Below are positions 23,710 through 32,009 of a stretch of DNA of 35,141 nt, piece by piece. Each line of letters starts with the position of its first letter. Positions within the stretch are counted from its first letter, which is position 1. Under the pieces are notes generated by a model that saw nothing but the letters and a program-made list of their open reading frames with translations, was not told the origin of the DNA and ran no database searches. The DNA comes from DATLXU01 sp035575515 (GTDB lineage Bacteria > Acidobacteriota > Blastocatellia > UBA7656): positions 1 through 35,141 of the forward strand of contig DATLXU010000009.1 in assembly GCA_035575515.1 (NCBI GenBank), given 5' to 3'. Both the position numbers and the translations under genes were made by a program.

Positions 23710-23750
23710 TTCACCGCAGAGACGCAGAGGACACAGAGGCGGCGCAGAGA
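23710..23750 (+). repeat. CGCAGAG-type repeat, left copy
   Basis: The sequence begins TTCACCGCAGAGACGCAGAG and ends GCGCAGAGA. It is the inverted partner of the copy at 23970-24001. This word (ACCGCAGAGACGCAGAGG) recurs in many bacterial genomes next to GxxExxY genes, as it does here. Confidence 0.8.
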
Positions 23751-23751
23751 T

Positions 23752-23970
23752 TTAGTCTTCAAATCCAATCACCTTTCTGCGAATGCCCTGCTTCAAAACC
23801 GGGACATTGAAGTTAATCAATAATCCAACTTTCCATCCGCCAAGGCGCAGGTAAGTCAAGAGTTGAGCTTCATCAATTGACGTGAGAGCTTCCGCTGCCT
23901 TTACTTCTACAACAACGGAATCTGCCACTAAGAAGTCTAACCGATAAGCCTGTTCAAGTTGCGCTCTCAT
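23752..23970 (-). pseudogene. GxxExxY-family protein, N-terminally truncated
   Basis: The 72-residue frame contains the C-terminal half of the GxxExxY family: YRLDFLVADSVVVEVKAAEAL, DEAQLLTYLRLGGWKVGLLINFNVPVLKQGIRR. Full-length members are about 120-130 residues and begin with the GxxExxY-containing segment, which is absent here. The start codon falls in the repeat that also encodes the IspF C-terminus, and the two frames overlap by four bases. The family has a PD-(D/E)xK nuclease-like core (visible here as the D-x(n)-ExK pattern in DFLVADSVVVEVK) but no confirmed role. I regard this as a remnant, although translation of the truncated form is possible. Confidence 0.75.
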
Positions 23971-24473
23971 CTCTGCGCCCCTCTGTGTTCTCTGCGGTGA
24001 ATGAGCGCTGCCGCCTGCGCAGCCATCGCTTCGCCGCGTCCGACTGATTCAAGCCCTTCATTTGTTTTCGCTTTCACGCTCACACAATCAATGTCAACGT
24101 TCAAGACGGCAGCCAATCGCTCGCGCATCGCTTCAATGTATGGTCTGAGCTTTGGCTGCTCAGCCATCACTATCGCGTCAACATTCGCCACGACGTAACC
24201 TCGCTCTGCTATCAACTCGACGACGCGCGCGAGCAAATCCAAGCTCGACGCGCCAACCCATCGCGCGTCCGTGTCTGGAAAGTGAGTGCCTATATCGCCG
24301 AGCGCAGCCGCGCCTAACAGCGCATCGCACACGGCGTGCGTCAAAACATCGGAGTCCGAATGGCCGAGCAAGCCTTTCTCGAAAGGAATCTCCACGCCTC
24401 CGAGCAAAAGGTTGCGGCCTTCCACCAGTCGGTGAATATCGTAGCCTATGCCTATGCGAATGGATTCGTTCAT
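23967..24473 (-). CDS. ispF: 2-C-methyl-D-erythritol 2,4-cyclodiphosphate synthase
   Basis: IspF converts the CDP-methylerythritol phosphate intermediate to the cyclodiphosphate in the non-mevalonate isoprenoid pathway. The 168-residue protein shows GIGYDIHRL (metal ligands Asp and His), GHSDSDVLTHAVCDALLGAA, DIGTHFPDTD and VSVKAKTNEGLESVGRGEAMAAQAAAL. The family normally ends about there; the last ten residues (HRREHRGAQR) are encoded by the CGCAGAG-type repeat, so the element has extended the protein. The start overlaps the ispD stop as ATGA, so translation is coupled. Confidence 0.96.
   Translation of the reverse strand: MNESIRIGIGYDIHRLVEGRNLLLGGVEIPFEKGLLGHSDSDVLTHAVCDALLGAAALGDIGTHFPDTDARWVGASSLDLLARVVELIAERGYVVANVDAIVMAEQPKLRPYIEAMRERLAAVLNVDIDCVSVKAKTNEGLESVGRGEAMAAQAAALIHRREHRGAQR
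23970..24001 (-). repeat. CGCAGAG-type repeat, right copy (in the ispF 3' end)
   Basis: On the minus strand it reads TTCACCGCAGAGAACACAGA and continues to GGGGCGCAGAG. It is inverted relative to 23710-23750 and lies inside the ispF coding frame. Confidence 0.8.
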
Positions 24474-25174
24474 TGACTGAAGAATTCTGAGTGTATCACC
24501 TCAGCCAGCTTCAAATCGAACGGGCGCGTGATCTTGATATTAATCGGCGAGCCTTCAACAACAGAGACTCGATGGCCAAGGCGCTCGACAAGCTGCGAAT
24601 CGTCCGTAGCCATAAAGCCATCGGTGTATGCGCGCTCGTAAGCCTCGCGAATGATCTCGTAGCGGAAAGCCTGCGGGGTCTGAGCGTAATAGATTTTGCG
24701 GCGGTCAAGCGTGCGCTGCACGCGGCCCGATTTCACCTGTTTGATGGTGTCTGTCGCGGCCAGCGCCATCAATGCCGCGCCCGTCGTTCGAGCGCGTTCG
24801 ATGACGGCGCGAATCTCTTCGGGCCGGACGAAAGGGCGAACGGCGTCGTGAACGGCTATGATGCCTGCATCTTCGGGTTTGATTACGAGCAGGCCGCGAT
24901 AGACGGAATCCTGACGTTCGGCCCCGCCCGCAACCACACGCGCGACTTTCGTAAGGTTATATCGCGAGATCAGCGCGAGAACTTCTGAGGTGAGGTTCGG
25001 TTGCAAGACGAGGATAACCTGATCCACAGCATCGCACTGCTGAAACCGGCGCAGCGTGTGAACGAGCAGCGGCGCGCCGCCAAGCTCTATCATCTGCTTG
25101 GCGCGATTCGTCTGCATGCGCGCGCCAATGCCTGCGGCTGGGATTATGGCTGTGTTGAGCTTGCGCCCTGTCAC
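24470..25174 (-). CDS. ispD: 2-C-methyl-D-erythritol 4-phosphate cytidylyltransferase
   Basis: IspD joins CTP and methylerythritol phosphate. The 234-residue protein has the nucleotide-binding start AIIPAAGIGARMQTNRAKQ, VVAGGAERQDSVYRGL, VAVHDAVRPF-type IIAVHDAVRPFV, and near the end TDDSQLVERLGHRVSVVEGSPINIKITRPFDL. Length is normal. It sits between the PIN/TRAM gene and ispF with ATGA overlaps on both sides, a compact operon. It feeds isoprenoid precursors that hpnCDE nearby can use. Confidence 0.96.
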   Translation of the reverse strand: MTGRKLNTAIIPAAGIGARMQTNRAKQMIELGGAPLLVHTLRRFQQCDAVDQVILVLQPNLTSEVLALISRYNLTKVARVVAGGAERQDSVYRGLLVIKPEDAGIIAVHDAVRPFVRPEEIRAVIERARTTGAALMALAATDTIKQVKSGRVQRTLDRRKIYYAQTPQAFRYEIIREAYERAYTDGFMATDDSQLVERLGHRVSVVEGSPINIKITRPFDLKLAEVIHSEFFSQ

Positions 25175-26232
25175 TGCGGAGCCGAAGTGTGTCGCGGATT
25201 TGAAGTCGTCGCGCGCCCGTCTTCGTTGTAGCGGCCAAAGATCATCTTGCCCGCCGTCGTCTGCAAGACGCTCGTCACCGACACATCAACATTTTTCCCG
25301 ATCATGCGGCGCGCGTTGTCGACGACGACCATCGTGCCGTCATCGAGATAAGCCACGCCCTGATTGTACTCCTTGCCTTCCTTCAGAACGAAGACGCGCA
25401 TGGTTTCGCCCGGCAGCACTACGGGCTTGAGCGCGTTAGCAAGCTCGTTGATGTTGAGGACCGAGACGCCCCTGAGCTGCGCGACCTTGTTCAGATTGAA
25501 GTCGTTCGTGACGATCTTGCCATCAATCTGCTTGGCAAGCTCGATGAGCTTGTGGTCAACTTCGCGCACGTCCGGGAAGTCGGCTTCGCTGATGATCACT
25601 TCGTAGCTGCCCTTTTTCTTTTGAATGCGCTGGAGGATGTCCAGCCCGCGCCGCCCGCGATTTCTTTTTATAGAGTCGGCGCTGTCGGCAATCTGTTGAA
25701 GCTCGCGCAGCACGAATTGAGGGATGACGAGCGTGCCCGCCAGAAATCCCGTCTCAGCAATATCGGCAACGCGGCCATCAATGATGACCGATGTATCGAG
25801 TATTAGCGAGTGTGCTTTGCTTGCTCCCTTTTCTACGAAAATCCCTCCGAGAGCGGAAAGGTCGAGGTAATCTCCTTTGACTGCTCCGACCATCAATCCG
25901 ACGTATCCCATGAATAACGTGAGCGTGAGTGTAAGGAACGATTTGAACTCCGGCTTTATCACGTCAGCGCTTTGAGCAGATATGATCCAACTGATTAAAG
26001 TCGCGCTTGCGATGCCGAGTATTGACCCAACTGCGCCTCCGATTAGGGTCTTTAATGTCGCCTTCCGAATCCTGGTTTCGAAGAAGATGATTAAAAGCGC
26101 GAGGGTGCCGCCTATGACGGCAGAGATAAGGGGCTTGCCCTCGGCAGGATTCGGGAATGGCTTCAGGAAATAACTTGCACTCACGAGCGCCGCTACAAAG
26201 ACGATACGAATTAAAGTAATGTCGAGTCGCAT
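25171..26232 (-). CDS. PIN/TRAM-domain membrane protein (YacL-like)
   Basis: The 353-residue protein has four predicted transmembrane helices in the first 135 residues and then a PIN domain beginning LILDTSVIIDGRVADIAETG, with the acidic residues of a PIN nuclease site (D in LDTS, E in LRELQQIA, D in TNDFNLNKVA). A C-terminal TRAM RNA-binding domain (LPGETMRVFVLKEGKEYNQGVAYLDDGTMVVV) follows. The ribosome site GGAGGT precedes the ATG. The gene order PIN/TRAM-ispD-ispF is common in many bacteria. The RNA target is unknown. Confidence 0.9.
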   Translation of the reverse strand: MRLDITLIRIVFVAALVSASYFLKPFPNPAEGKPLISAVIGGTLALLIIFFETRIRKATLKTLIGGAVGSILGIASATLISWIISAQSADVIKPEFKSFLTLTLTLFMGYVGLMVGAVKGDYLDLSALGGIFVEKGASKAHSLILDTSVIIDGRVADIAETGFLAGTLVIPQFVLRELQQIADSADSIKRNRGRRGLDILQRIQKKKGSYEVIISEADFPDVREVDHKLIELAKQIDGKIVTNDFNLNKVAQLRGVSVLNINELANALKPVVLPGETMRVFVLKEGKEYNQGVAYLDDGTMVVVDNARRMIGKNVDVSVTSVLQTTAGKMIFGRYNEDGRATTSNPRHTSAPQ

Positions 26233-26664
26233 ATGACCTCCGTACGTCTTATCTATCGCTCGAGCCGTTCCTGCATTTACGACATTGCGAATAGTTAAGG
26301 TGAGTTGTAAAAGATCAACGGGCGTATGCGCCGCTGGTGACGACTGGCCGAGATCGGAAGAATTGACGGGATTGTATTAAAACTGAAACGATCCCGCTCT
26401 CCACTGTTTAGCTTTGGCCCGAATGCAGATTAACAGAAAAGCCGTGTTCGGGCGCTGCGAGCGCAGCCCTCAGGCGATATGAAAGAATATGGCCTCGCGG
26501 CTACGCTTGCCGACCGCCAGCCGGGCGAAGGACCGACCCTCACCGGCAATCATTATAGCTGAACTTTGCGGATTTGCTATCAAAATCAGTGGTCACGGGG
26601 CAGGGTCAAAAACTAGGCTGAAAAGCGGCAGGATGGCTTGCTTCCCTCGCGAGTGGTAAGCCGA
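26233..26664. other. Long non-coding gap with several hairpins
   Basis: Between the PIN/TRAM gene and the hpnC promoter I see no convincing gene. Short structures stand out: GGGAT...ATCCC extended to eight pairs at 26368-26395, GCTGC-GAGC-GCAGC with flanking GG/CC around 26450-26469, and GGCG-tatg-CGCC around 26321-26332. An unknown structured RNA or a long leader is possible; the region does not resemble RNase P RNA, SRP RNA or tmRNA as far as I can tell. Confidence 0.4.
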
Positions 26665-26670
26665 TATAAT
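26642..26670 (+). promoter_or_regulatory. Promoter for hpnCDE
   Basis: Perfect TATAAT at 26665-26670 with a weak -35 (TTCCCT, 17-base spacing). Transcription would start near 26677, about 38 bases before hpnC. Confidence 0.5.
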
Positions 26671-26714
26671 CAATCGGAACAAGTAACTATCCTGAAGGAT
26701 TCAACGCGCAAGAA

Positions 26715-27659
26715 ATGAGCACGGCCACCAAGAGCAAAACAACGGCGCTGCGGCAAGCCATCAACGGCGCTCACATCGCGACAGAGTCATGGACTGTTGA
26801 GCGCGCATATAGGTTCTGCGAGCAACTCGCTCGCTCGCACTACGAAAACTTCCCCGTAGGCTCATTGCTCGTGCCGCGACCCTTGAGAAAACATTTTTAT
26901 GCTATCTATGCCTTTGCCCGAACGGCAGACGACTTCGCTGACGAAGGCTACGGCGAAGGCTACTCCGAACAGGATCGGCTCGATCTGCTCAACGAGTGGC
27001 GCGAGATGTTGAGAGAATCCTTCGCTGGCCGCGCCCGTCACCCTGTGTTCATTGCGCTGGCTGAAACGCGCGCCGAGTTCGATTTACCCGTTGCGCTTTT
27101 TGAAGACCTGCTATCGGCCTTCACGCAGGATGTTCTGATTCGCCGTTACGAAAGCTTCGATCAATTGATGGATTACTGCCGCCGCTCGGCAAATCCGATT
27201 GGCCAATTAATACTCTTGCTGTTCGGCTACAAGGATGAGCAACATCACCTGTGGTCCGATTCAATCTGTACGGCGCTTCAGCTCGCTAACCACTGGCAGG
27301 ACGTCGCAATTGATCTAGACAAGGATCGCATCTATCTTCCATTGGAAGACCTCGCGCGATTCGGATTAACAGTTGAAGCTCTTAAACTGAAACAGGCGAA
27401 CGAAGCGTTCAGGCAGTTGATGAGATTTGAAGTTGCGCGCGCGCGTGAATTGTTCGCGCGCGGAAAGCCGCTTTGCACGCGTGTCAGTGGCAGGCTTGGG
27501 CTTGAGCTTCGCGCCGTGTGGGCAGGAGGCTCGCGCATACTTGATCGCATCGAAGAAAACGACTGCGACGTTTTCACGCGCAGACCCGTCATCACCAAAA
27601 CGGACAAGCTGAGAATTCTATGGCGAGCTTTCAGCAAGGAGGCGTTCAAGCGTAGCTGA
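26715..27659 (+). CDS. hpnC: Squalene synthesis protein HpnC (hydroxysqualene synthase)
   Basis: HpnC is one of two prenyl-synthase-fold enzymes that replace squalene synthase in many bacteria; it converts presqualene diphosphate to hydroxysqualene. The 314-residue protein has the first aspartate-rich motif in YAFARTADDFADEGYGE, the FEDLLSAFTQDV segment, CRRSANPIGQLIL, and the second motif QDVAIDLDKDRIYLP. It has the usual length. The start at 26715 has no strong ribosome site. The stop overlaps the hpnD start by one base (TGATG). With hpnD and hpnE it forms a complete route from farnesyl diphosphate to squalene. Confidence 0.94.
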   Translation: MSTATKSKTTALRQAINGAHIATESWTVERAYRFCEQLARSHYENFPVGSLLVPRPLRKHFYAIYAFARTADDFADEGYGEGYSEQDRLDLLNEWREMLRESFAGRARHPVFIALAETRAEFDLPVALFEDLLSAFTQDVLIRRYESFDQLMDYCRRSANPIGQLILLLFGYKDEQHHLWSDSICTALQLANHWQDVAIDLDKDRIYLPLEDLARFGLTVEALKLKQANEAFRQLMRFEVARARELFARGKPLCTRVSGRLGLELRAVWAGGSRILDRIEENDCDVFTRRPVITKTDKLRILWRAFSKEAFKRS

Positions 27660-28540
27660 TGGCCTCAAGCGTAACAACCGCAGTCTCTCGCGTGCTCAAC
27701 CTGCGGCGGAGCCTCGCCCGCGCGACCGGCTCAAATTTTTATTATTCGTTTCTGCTGCTGCCTGCGACGAAGCGCCGCGCCATCAAAGACGTCTATGCTT
27801 TCTGCCGCTTGCTCGACGACATAGTTGATGAAGACCAGACGGGACGCGACCCGCAGGCCGAGCTTCAGGCGTGGCGCGATGAGATCGAATCCTGCTACGC
27901 CGGTTGCCCGATGACAGATTTCGGCGAGCGGCTGCTTAACTCAATTGTAGAGTTCGATCTCCCGAAGCAGGCTTTCCTCGATTTGATTGACGGGATGGAG
28001 ATGGATTTGAAGTGGCACAGCTATCAAACCTTCTCCGACCTGCGCGAGTACTGCTACCGCGCCGCGTCAACAGTCGGCCTTATCTGCATAGAGATATTCG
28101 GATACGAGTCGCCGCGCACCCGCGAATATGCCGTCAATCTAGGGCTGGCTCTTCAACTGACGAACATCCTGCGCGACCTCAAAGAAGACGTTGCGCGAGG
28201 CAGAATTTACATTCCAATTGAAGACCTTGAGCGATTCGGCTATTCGCAGGAAGACTTGCGCGCGGGTATTTATAACGCTCCGTTCATTGAAATGATGAAA
28301 TTCGAGACTGCGCGCGCGCGATCTTATTTTGAGCGCGCGGCTGCGACGCTTCCGGAACAGGACCGCGCTTCAATGTTTGCAGCAGAAATCATGGGCGCGA
28401 TTTATCGCGAGCTGCTCGACCAGATACCGGCTGTGAAATACGATGTCTTTCGCAATCGCCTGACGATTCCGAAATCGCGCCGGATGAAGATCGCTTTCAA
28501 GCTCTGGCTGCGGAGCAAATTCAAGAGGAAAGAGTCGTGA
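27659..28540 (+). CDS. hpnD: Presqualene diphosphate synthase HpnD
   Basis: HpnD condenses two farnesyl diphosphates to presqualene diphosphate. The 293-residue protein contains SNFYYSFLLLPATKRRAIKD, the Asp-rich FCRLLDDIVDED, FLDLIDGMEMDL, CYRAASTVGLICIEIFGY and the second Asp motif LTNILRDLKEDVARGRIYIP. Its start overlaps the hpnC stop and its stop overlaps the hpnE start, so all three are translationally coupled. HpnC and HpnD are paralogues; the tighter match of this one to the phytoene/squalene synthase signature (LGLALQLTNILRDL) supports the assignment. Confidence 0.95.
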   Translation: MASSVTTAVSRVLNLRRSLARATGSNFYYSFLLLPATKRRAIKDVYAFCRLLDDIVDEDQTGRDPQAELQAWRDEIESCYAGCPMTDFGERLLNSIVEFDLPKQAFLDLIDGMEMDLKWHSYQTFSDLREYCYRAASTVGLICIEIFGYESPRTREYAVNLGLALQLTNILRDLKEDVARGRIYIPIEDLERFGYSQEDLRAGIYNAPFIEMMKFETARARSYFERAAATLPEQDRASMFAAEIMGAIYRELLDQIPAVKYDVFRNRLTIPKSRRMKIAFKLWLRSKFKRKES

Positions 28541-29865
28541 AGCGCATCGCGATAATCGGGGGCGGGTTCGCGGGGCTTGCAGCCGGAGTCCGATTGAGCG
28601 AGCGCGGCTTTGAAGTGACGCTGCTCGAACGGCGCAATCATCTCGGAGGGCGCGCATATTCTTTCACCGACGCGAAGACTGGCGACACGGTTGATAACGG
28701 TCAGCACCTTTTCATGGGCTGCTACCGCAACACGATTCAGTTTCTCGAAAAGATCGGCTGCCTTGACAGGCTCGCGTTTCAGGACGCGCCGCGCGTTGAC
28801 TTCGTTGATCGAACGAATGGCTATACCACGTTTGAATGCCCACGGCTTCCCGCTCCGATTCATGTGCTGGTGGGATTGTTCCGGATGAAAGGCTTGACCT
28901 TTCGAGACAAGCTGCGCGCATTGAATGTTGGGCGCGCAATTCAAATCAACGGCAATCCAAAGACTGAGTCGCTCACCGTTTCCGACTGGCTCAATCAACT
29001 AAGACAATCCGACAGGATCAAAGAGCGGTTCTGGTATCCAATGGCGATTGCGACGCTGAATGAAGATCCGGAGGTCGCCTCTGCGCGAATGATGAAAGTG
29101 GTCTTGAAAGAAGCATTCGGCGCAGACCGCAAAAGCTCAAGCATCGGCATTGCGCGCGTCGGATTGAGCGATCTTTATACGACGGGCGCGAGCGCATTCA
29201 TCGAAGCTCACGGCGGCAAAGTCCGCACCGCCGCAGCGGTGCGTGAATTGATCTTCAATGGCGGCTCGATTGTAGCCGCAGAGTTGAAAGGCGGCGAACG
29301 AATCGAAGCCGATTATTTCATCAGCGCCGCGCCGCCGAACGCCCTTTTGCAGATGCTTCCCCGCGAGCTTCGAGCGAAAGAATTCGCGCAGTTGGCTCGG
29401 CTCGGCTCATCGCCAATCGTTTCAATCAACCTGTGGTTTGATCGCCCCGTTATCAACCGCGAATTTGTCGGCCTGATAGGAACGCGCAGCCAGTGGGTTT
29501 TCAACAAAGATTTGATATTCAAAACCGGCAGGCAATCGAATCAGATTGCGGTGGTGATAAGCGCGGCGCGCGGCTTCGTCGAATGGACCAAAGATGAACT
29601 GGTCGAGATGGCAATCGCGGAGTTGCGCCAATTGATTCCTGAAAGCCGCAACGCAAACTTGCTTCATAGCGCAATCGTGAAAGAACGCGAAGCGACGCTC
29701 GCGCACACAATCGAAAGCGATAGTCTGCGGCCCGGTCCTCGCACTACGATTCCAAATCTGATCCTTGCCGGGGATTGGACGAAGACAGGCTTGCCCGCGA
29801 CGATTGAGAGCGCGGTCTTGAGCGGAAACATCGCGGCTGACTGCCTTGCTCTCAAACCCGAATGA
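28537..29865 (+). CDS. hpnE: Hydroxysqualene dehydroxylase HpnE
   Basis: HpnE is an FAD-dependent enzyme that removes the hydroxyl of hydroxysqualene to yield squalene. The 442-residue protein starts at GTG (28537-28539; GTGA overlap with hpnD) with the dinucleotide-binding motif IAIIGGGFAGLAAGVRLSERG, followed by LLERRNHLGGRAYSF. It ends with NLILAGDWTKTGLPATIESAVLSG, the C-terminal FAD motif of this amine-oxidase-like family. No squalene-hopene cyclase is present in the window, so the end product (squalene, hopanoid or other) is not settled here. Confidence 0.94.
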   Translation: MKRIAIIGGGFAGLAAGVRLSERGFEVTLLERRNHLGGRAYSFTDAKTGDTVDNGQHLFMGCYRNTIQFLEKIGCLDRLAFQDAPRVDFVDRTNGYTTFECPRLPAPIHVLVGLFRMKGLTFRDKLRALNVGRAIQINGNPKTESLTVSDWLNQLRQSDRIKERFWYPMAIATLNEDPEVASARMMKVVLKEAFGADRKSSSIGIARVGLSDLYTTGASAFIEAHGGKVRTAAAVRELIFNGGSIVAAELKGGERIEADYFISAAPPNALLQMLPRELRAKEFAQLARLGSSPIVSINLWFDRPVINREFVGLIGTRSQWVFNKDLIFKTGRQSNQIAVVISAARGFVEWTKDELVEMAIAELRQLIPESRNANLLHSAIVKEREATLAHTIESDSLRPGPRTTIPNLILAGDWTKTGLPATIESAVLSGNIAADCLALKPE

Positions 29866-29941
29866 TGAATCGCGCTCTGTGAAGCATTCGCAGCCGAGCC
29901 GCGCCCGCAATACTCTTTTGAAAATGAGTGACGGAGGATCA

Positions 29942-30739
29942 ATGCAAAAGCCGCCCGATAGAAACAGGCCGCCGATTCTTTTTTCGCGCGCATCATACGA
30001 ATGGATAAACCGCATCAGCCAGAAGCACAAACATTTAATCTCGCTTGAGCCGAGCGATGTAGAGCGCAGCGACCTGACGCGATGGGCTGAAACCGAATTT
30101 GCCTGCTCAACTCTCAGGCTCGAAGGCTTCGATGTATCGCGCGATGACGTTGCGAAGGTCGCGGCTTCGGTCACAGATTACATGGGACTTGGCGAAAAAG
30201 AACTGACCGTCGCGTCGCTCATCGAATCGCTGCGCGCGGTTGAGACGCTTGTTCGGGATTACGGCAGCAAAGCGAGGCTCACGCCTGACGTGCTCATTCG
30301 TTTGCGCAACCCTATGGGGGGGACAGAAACGTTTCGCCAAAGCATGGGCGATGTCACGCGTCCATTCAAGCCGACCTTGCCCGACCTTTTGCCCGCCGCA
30401 ATTGAGAACGCCTGCCGATGGTTCGATGCTGAGTCTTTCATTGAATTGAACCCCATTGAGCAGGCTGCTCTGGTTTTCCTGCGACTGGCCGAGTTCCAGC
30501 CCTTCGAGAGCGCAAGCGACCGCACCTCACTCGTCGCGGCCAGCCTCTTCACCATGCGCCGCGAGCTTCCTCCCGTCATCATCAAGCCTGAAAGCCAGCC
30601 GCAGTTTCGAGACGCGCTCGATGAAGGGCTGAAGATGAACACAAAGCCGATGATAGAGCTAATGGCTGCAGCAGTCGAAAGCTCCCTCGATGAGATGATC
30701 GGGATTGTTGAGCGAAAGAGGAAAGAGACGAAAGGCTAA
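29942..30739 (+). CDS. Degenerate Fic-domain protein (pseudo-Fic)
   Basis: The 265-residue protein follows the Fic fold. An N-terminal helix carries CSTLRLEGF (T57 to E61), fitting the [S/T]xxxE[G/N] inhibitory-helix pattern. Then come ETFRQSMGDV at the place of PGxYR, and NPIEQAALVFLRLAEFQPFE at the place of the active-site helix. Where active Fic enzymes have HPFEDGNGRTxR, it reads Q186-PFE-S-A-S-D-R194-T: the catalytic His is Gln and the phosphate-binding Gly and Asn are lost, while the Arg is kept. AMP-transfer is therefore unlikely; a binding or regulatory role may remain. The start is ATG at 29942 with GGAGG at 29933-29937; an earlier TTG at 29846 overlaps hpnE and lacks support. Confidence 0.7.
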   Translation: MQKPPDRNRPPILFSRASYEWINRISQKHKHLISLEPSDVERSDLTRWAETEFACSTLRLEGFDVSRDDVAKVAASVTDYMGLGEKELTVASLIESLRAVETLVRDYGSKARLTPDVLIRLRNPMGGTETFRQSMGDVTRPFKPTLPDLLPAAIENACRWFDAESFIELNPIEQAALVFLRLAEFQPFESASDRTSLVAASLFTMRRELPPVIIKPESQPQFRDALDEGLKMNTKPMIELMAAAVESSLDEMIGIVERKRKETKG

Positions 30740-30760
30740 TGACGGAAGCGAGCCTTCAGG

Positions 30761-31813
30761 CTAACGCTTTGGTCGGGTCTTTGGGGCCGGCTTTATCACT
30801 ATTTTCGGCGATATGCGCTGCACTCTGATGTTTGGAATCGTGCCGGTTATTTCGTACTCGACAGGCACAGGCTTTCCGTTTTCATCAAGCTCATGGAAAG
30901 TAAATCCTCTGCGGCCCGACGAAGTCGTGAGCGTGATGGGAAGCATTCCGCGCAGTCCGTTTTCGAGTCCCTTGTTCGTGTAGTAGCCCTTGCCCGGCTC
31001 TTTGCCCGGCACATAGACGAGCACCCACAGTCGCGTGAAATCAAATGGCGTGTCAGAGCCGAGGCTCTTCATGACGGCGATATAATCGTCGTGCGCGCTG
31101 CCGTCTTTATCGCGAGTCTGATCGAAGACGACCCAGCCGGTAAAGACGCGGCCTTCGCCTTCCAGATAAAGAATATCGTCCGGCACGTCAAGCTGAACCT
31201 GCTGCGCGCCGACCCAGCCCGCGCGCAACACTTCACTGTCGGGCAATCGCACCTGATACCACAAAACGGTTCGCGCCTCCGGCTCTTCGCTGACCTCGTC
31301 TGTATCGTCCGTATCCTCTTGCTTCTCAGGCTTGATCGTAGTGCGCGTCTTGCTGACTATTTCGACCATCGTTCCTCGCGGCAGAAACGTCAGCACATCG
31401 CCGCCCGGCTCGACGCGCAGCTTCGTCTGTACTTTCAAGCGGCCCGTGCCCTGCGACGGAATCACTTTCGACTTTTCGTACAGCTCTTGCACCTTGTCAA
31501 CTATTGACTTGCTTGCGACGTAACGAGCCTGTATCCAGCCTTCGACCGCCTGCCCTGCCTTCATTCTGACCTTGTACCACTCTTCGATTTGAGTAGGAGT
31601 TTTGACCTGCGTCTGTTCGAGAATATCCAGATGGTCGCCGCGCTTCACCTCTGCCAGCGGGAGCGAAGCGGGCGCGGTTGATGATCGAATCGTAGCTTTC
31701 TCCTGAGTGACAATGCCTTCGTTGATCTTCGTCTCGCCCGAAAGCATGTTGCATCCAACAAGCAGCGAGCTTAATACAAAAAGTATCAGCGCAAGGGCGA
31801 GATGTTTATTCAT
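30761..31813 (-). CDS. SH3-like lipoprotein
   Basis: From the ATG at 31811-31813 the product is 350 residues, with a lipoprotein signal (MNKHLALALILFVLSSLLVG, then C21). Two SH3b-like regions follow: one around EKATIRSSTAPASLPLAEV to VEGWIQARYVA, the other around LKVQTKLRVEPGGDVLTFLP to RAGWVGAQQV, separated by an acidic linker (DTDDTDEVSEEPE). The rest is a strand-rich domain without a clear name. SH3b domains bind cell-wall peptides, so anchoring in the periplasm is plausible. An earlier in-frame start lies in the divergent promoter region and lacks a signal peptide at its N-terminus. Confidence 0.78.
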   Translation of the reverse strand: MNKHLALALILFVLSSLLVGCNMLSGETKINEGIVTQEKATIRSSTAPASLPLAEVKRGDHLDILEQTQVKTPTQIEEWYKVRMKAGQAVEGWIQARYVASKSIVDKVQELYEKSKVIPSQGTGRLKVQTKLRVEPGGDVLTFLPRGTMVEIVSKTRTTIKPEKQEDTDDTDEVSEEPEARTVLWYQVRLPDSEVLRAGWVGAQQVQLDVPDDILYLEGEGRVFTGWVVFDQTRDKDGSAHDDYIAVMKSLGSDTPFDFTRLWVLVYVPGKEPGKGYYTNKGLENGLRGMLPITLTTSSGRRGFTFHELDENGKPVPVEYEITGTIPNIRVQRISPKIVIKPAPKTRPKR

Positions 31814-31912
31814 TAGTTGGGTTCGCGATGACATTTGATAAATCGTTGAGGCATGAAGAACGTAGCCGACCGCCAAGCGCGATGTCAAGCAACGCGCGGC
31901 TCGCGTTGTAAA

Positions 31913-31942
31913 TTGATTCGCCCAACTTTCGGGTGTTAAAAT
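31913..31942 (+). promoter_or_regulatory. Promoter for uvrA
   Basis: TTGATT (31913-31918), 18-base spacer, TAAAAT (31937-31942). The predicted leader to the preferred start at 32010 is about 60 bases. I see no obvious LexA-like palindrome nearby. Confidence 0.5.
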
Positions 31943-32009
31943 TTATAGTTCGTTTTAGAGTCCTTTGGCTCACATGCGGCCCATAGAAATGGAGAGCAAG
32001 CAGGGAATA

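Noticed and set aside
26351..26361. AGATCGGAAGA matches the start of a common sequencing adapter
   Set aside because: Only 11 bases match and the next bases diverge (AT instead of GC), so chance is likely; the flanking sequence continues normally.
29422..30174. Leftward reading frame of 250 codons
   Set aside because: It is antisense to hpnE and the Fic-like gene, both supported by motifs.
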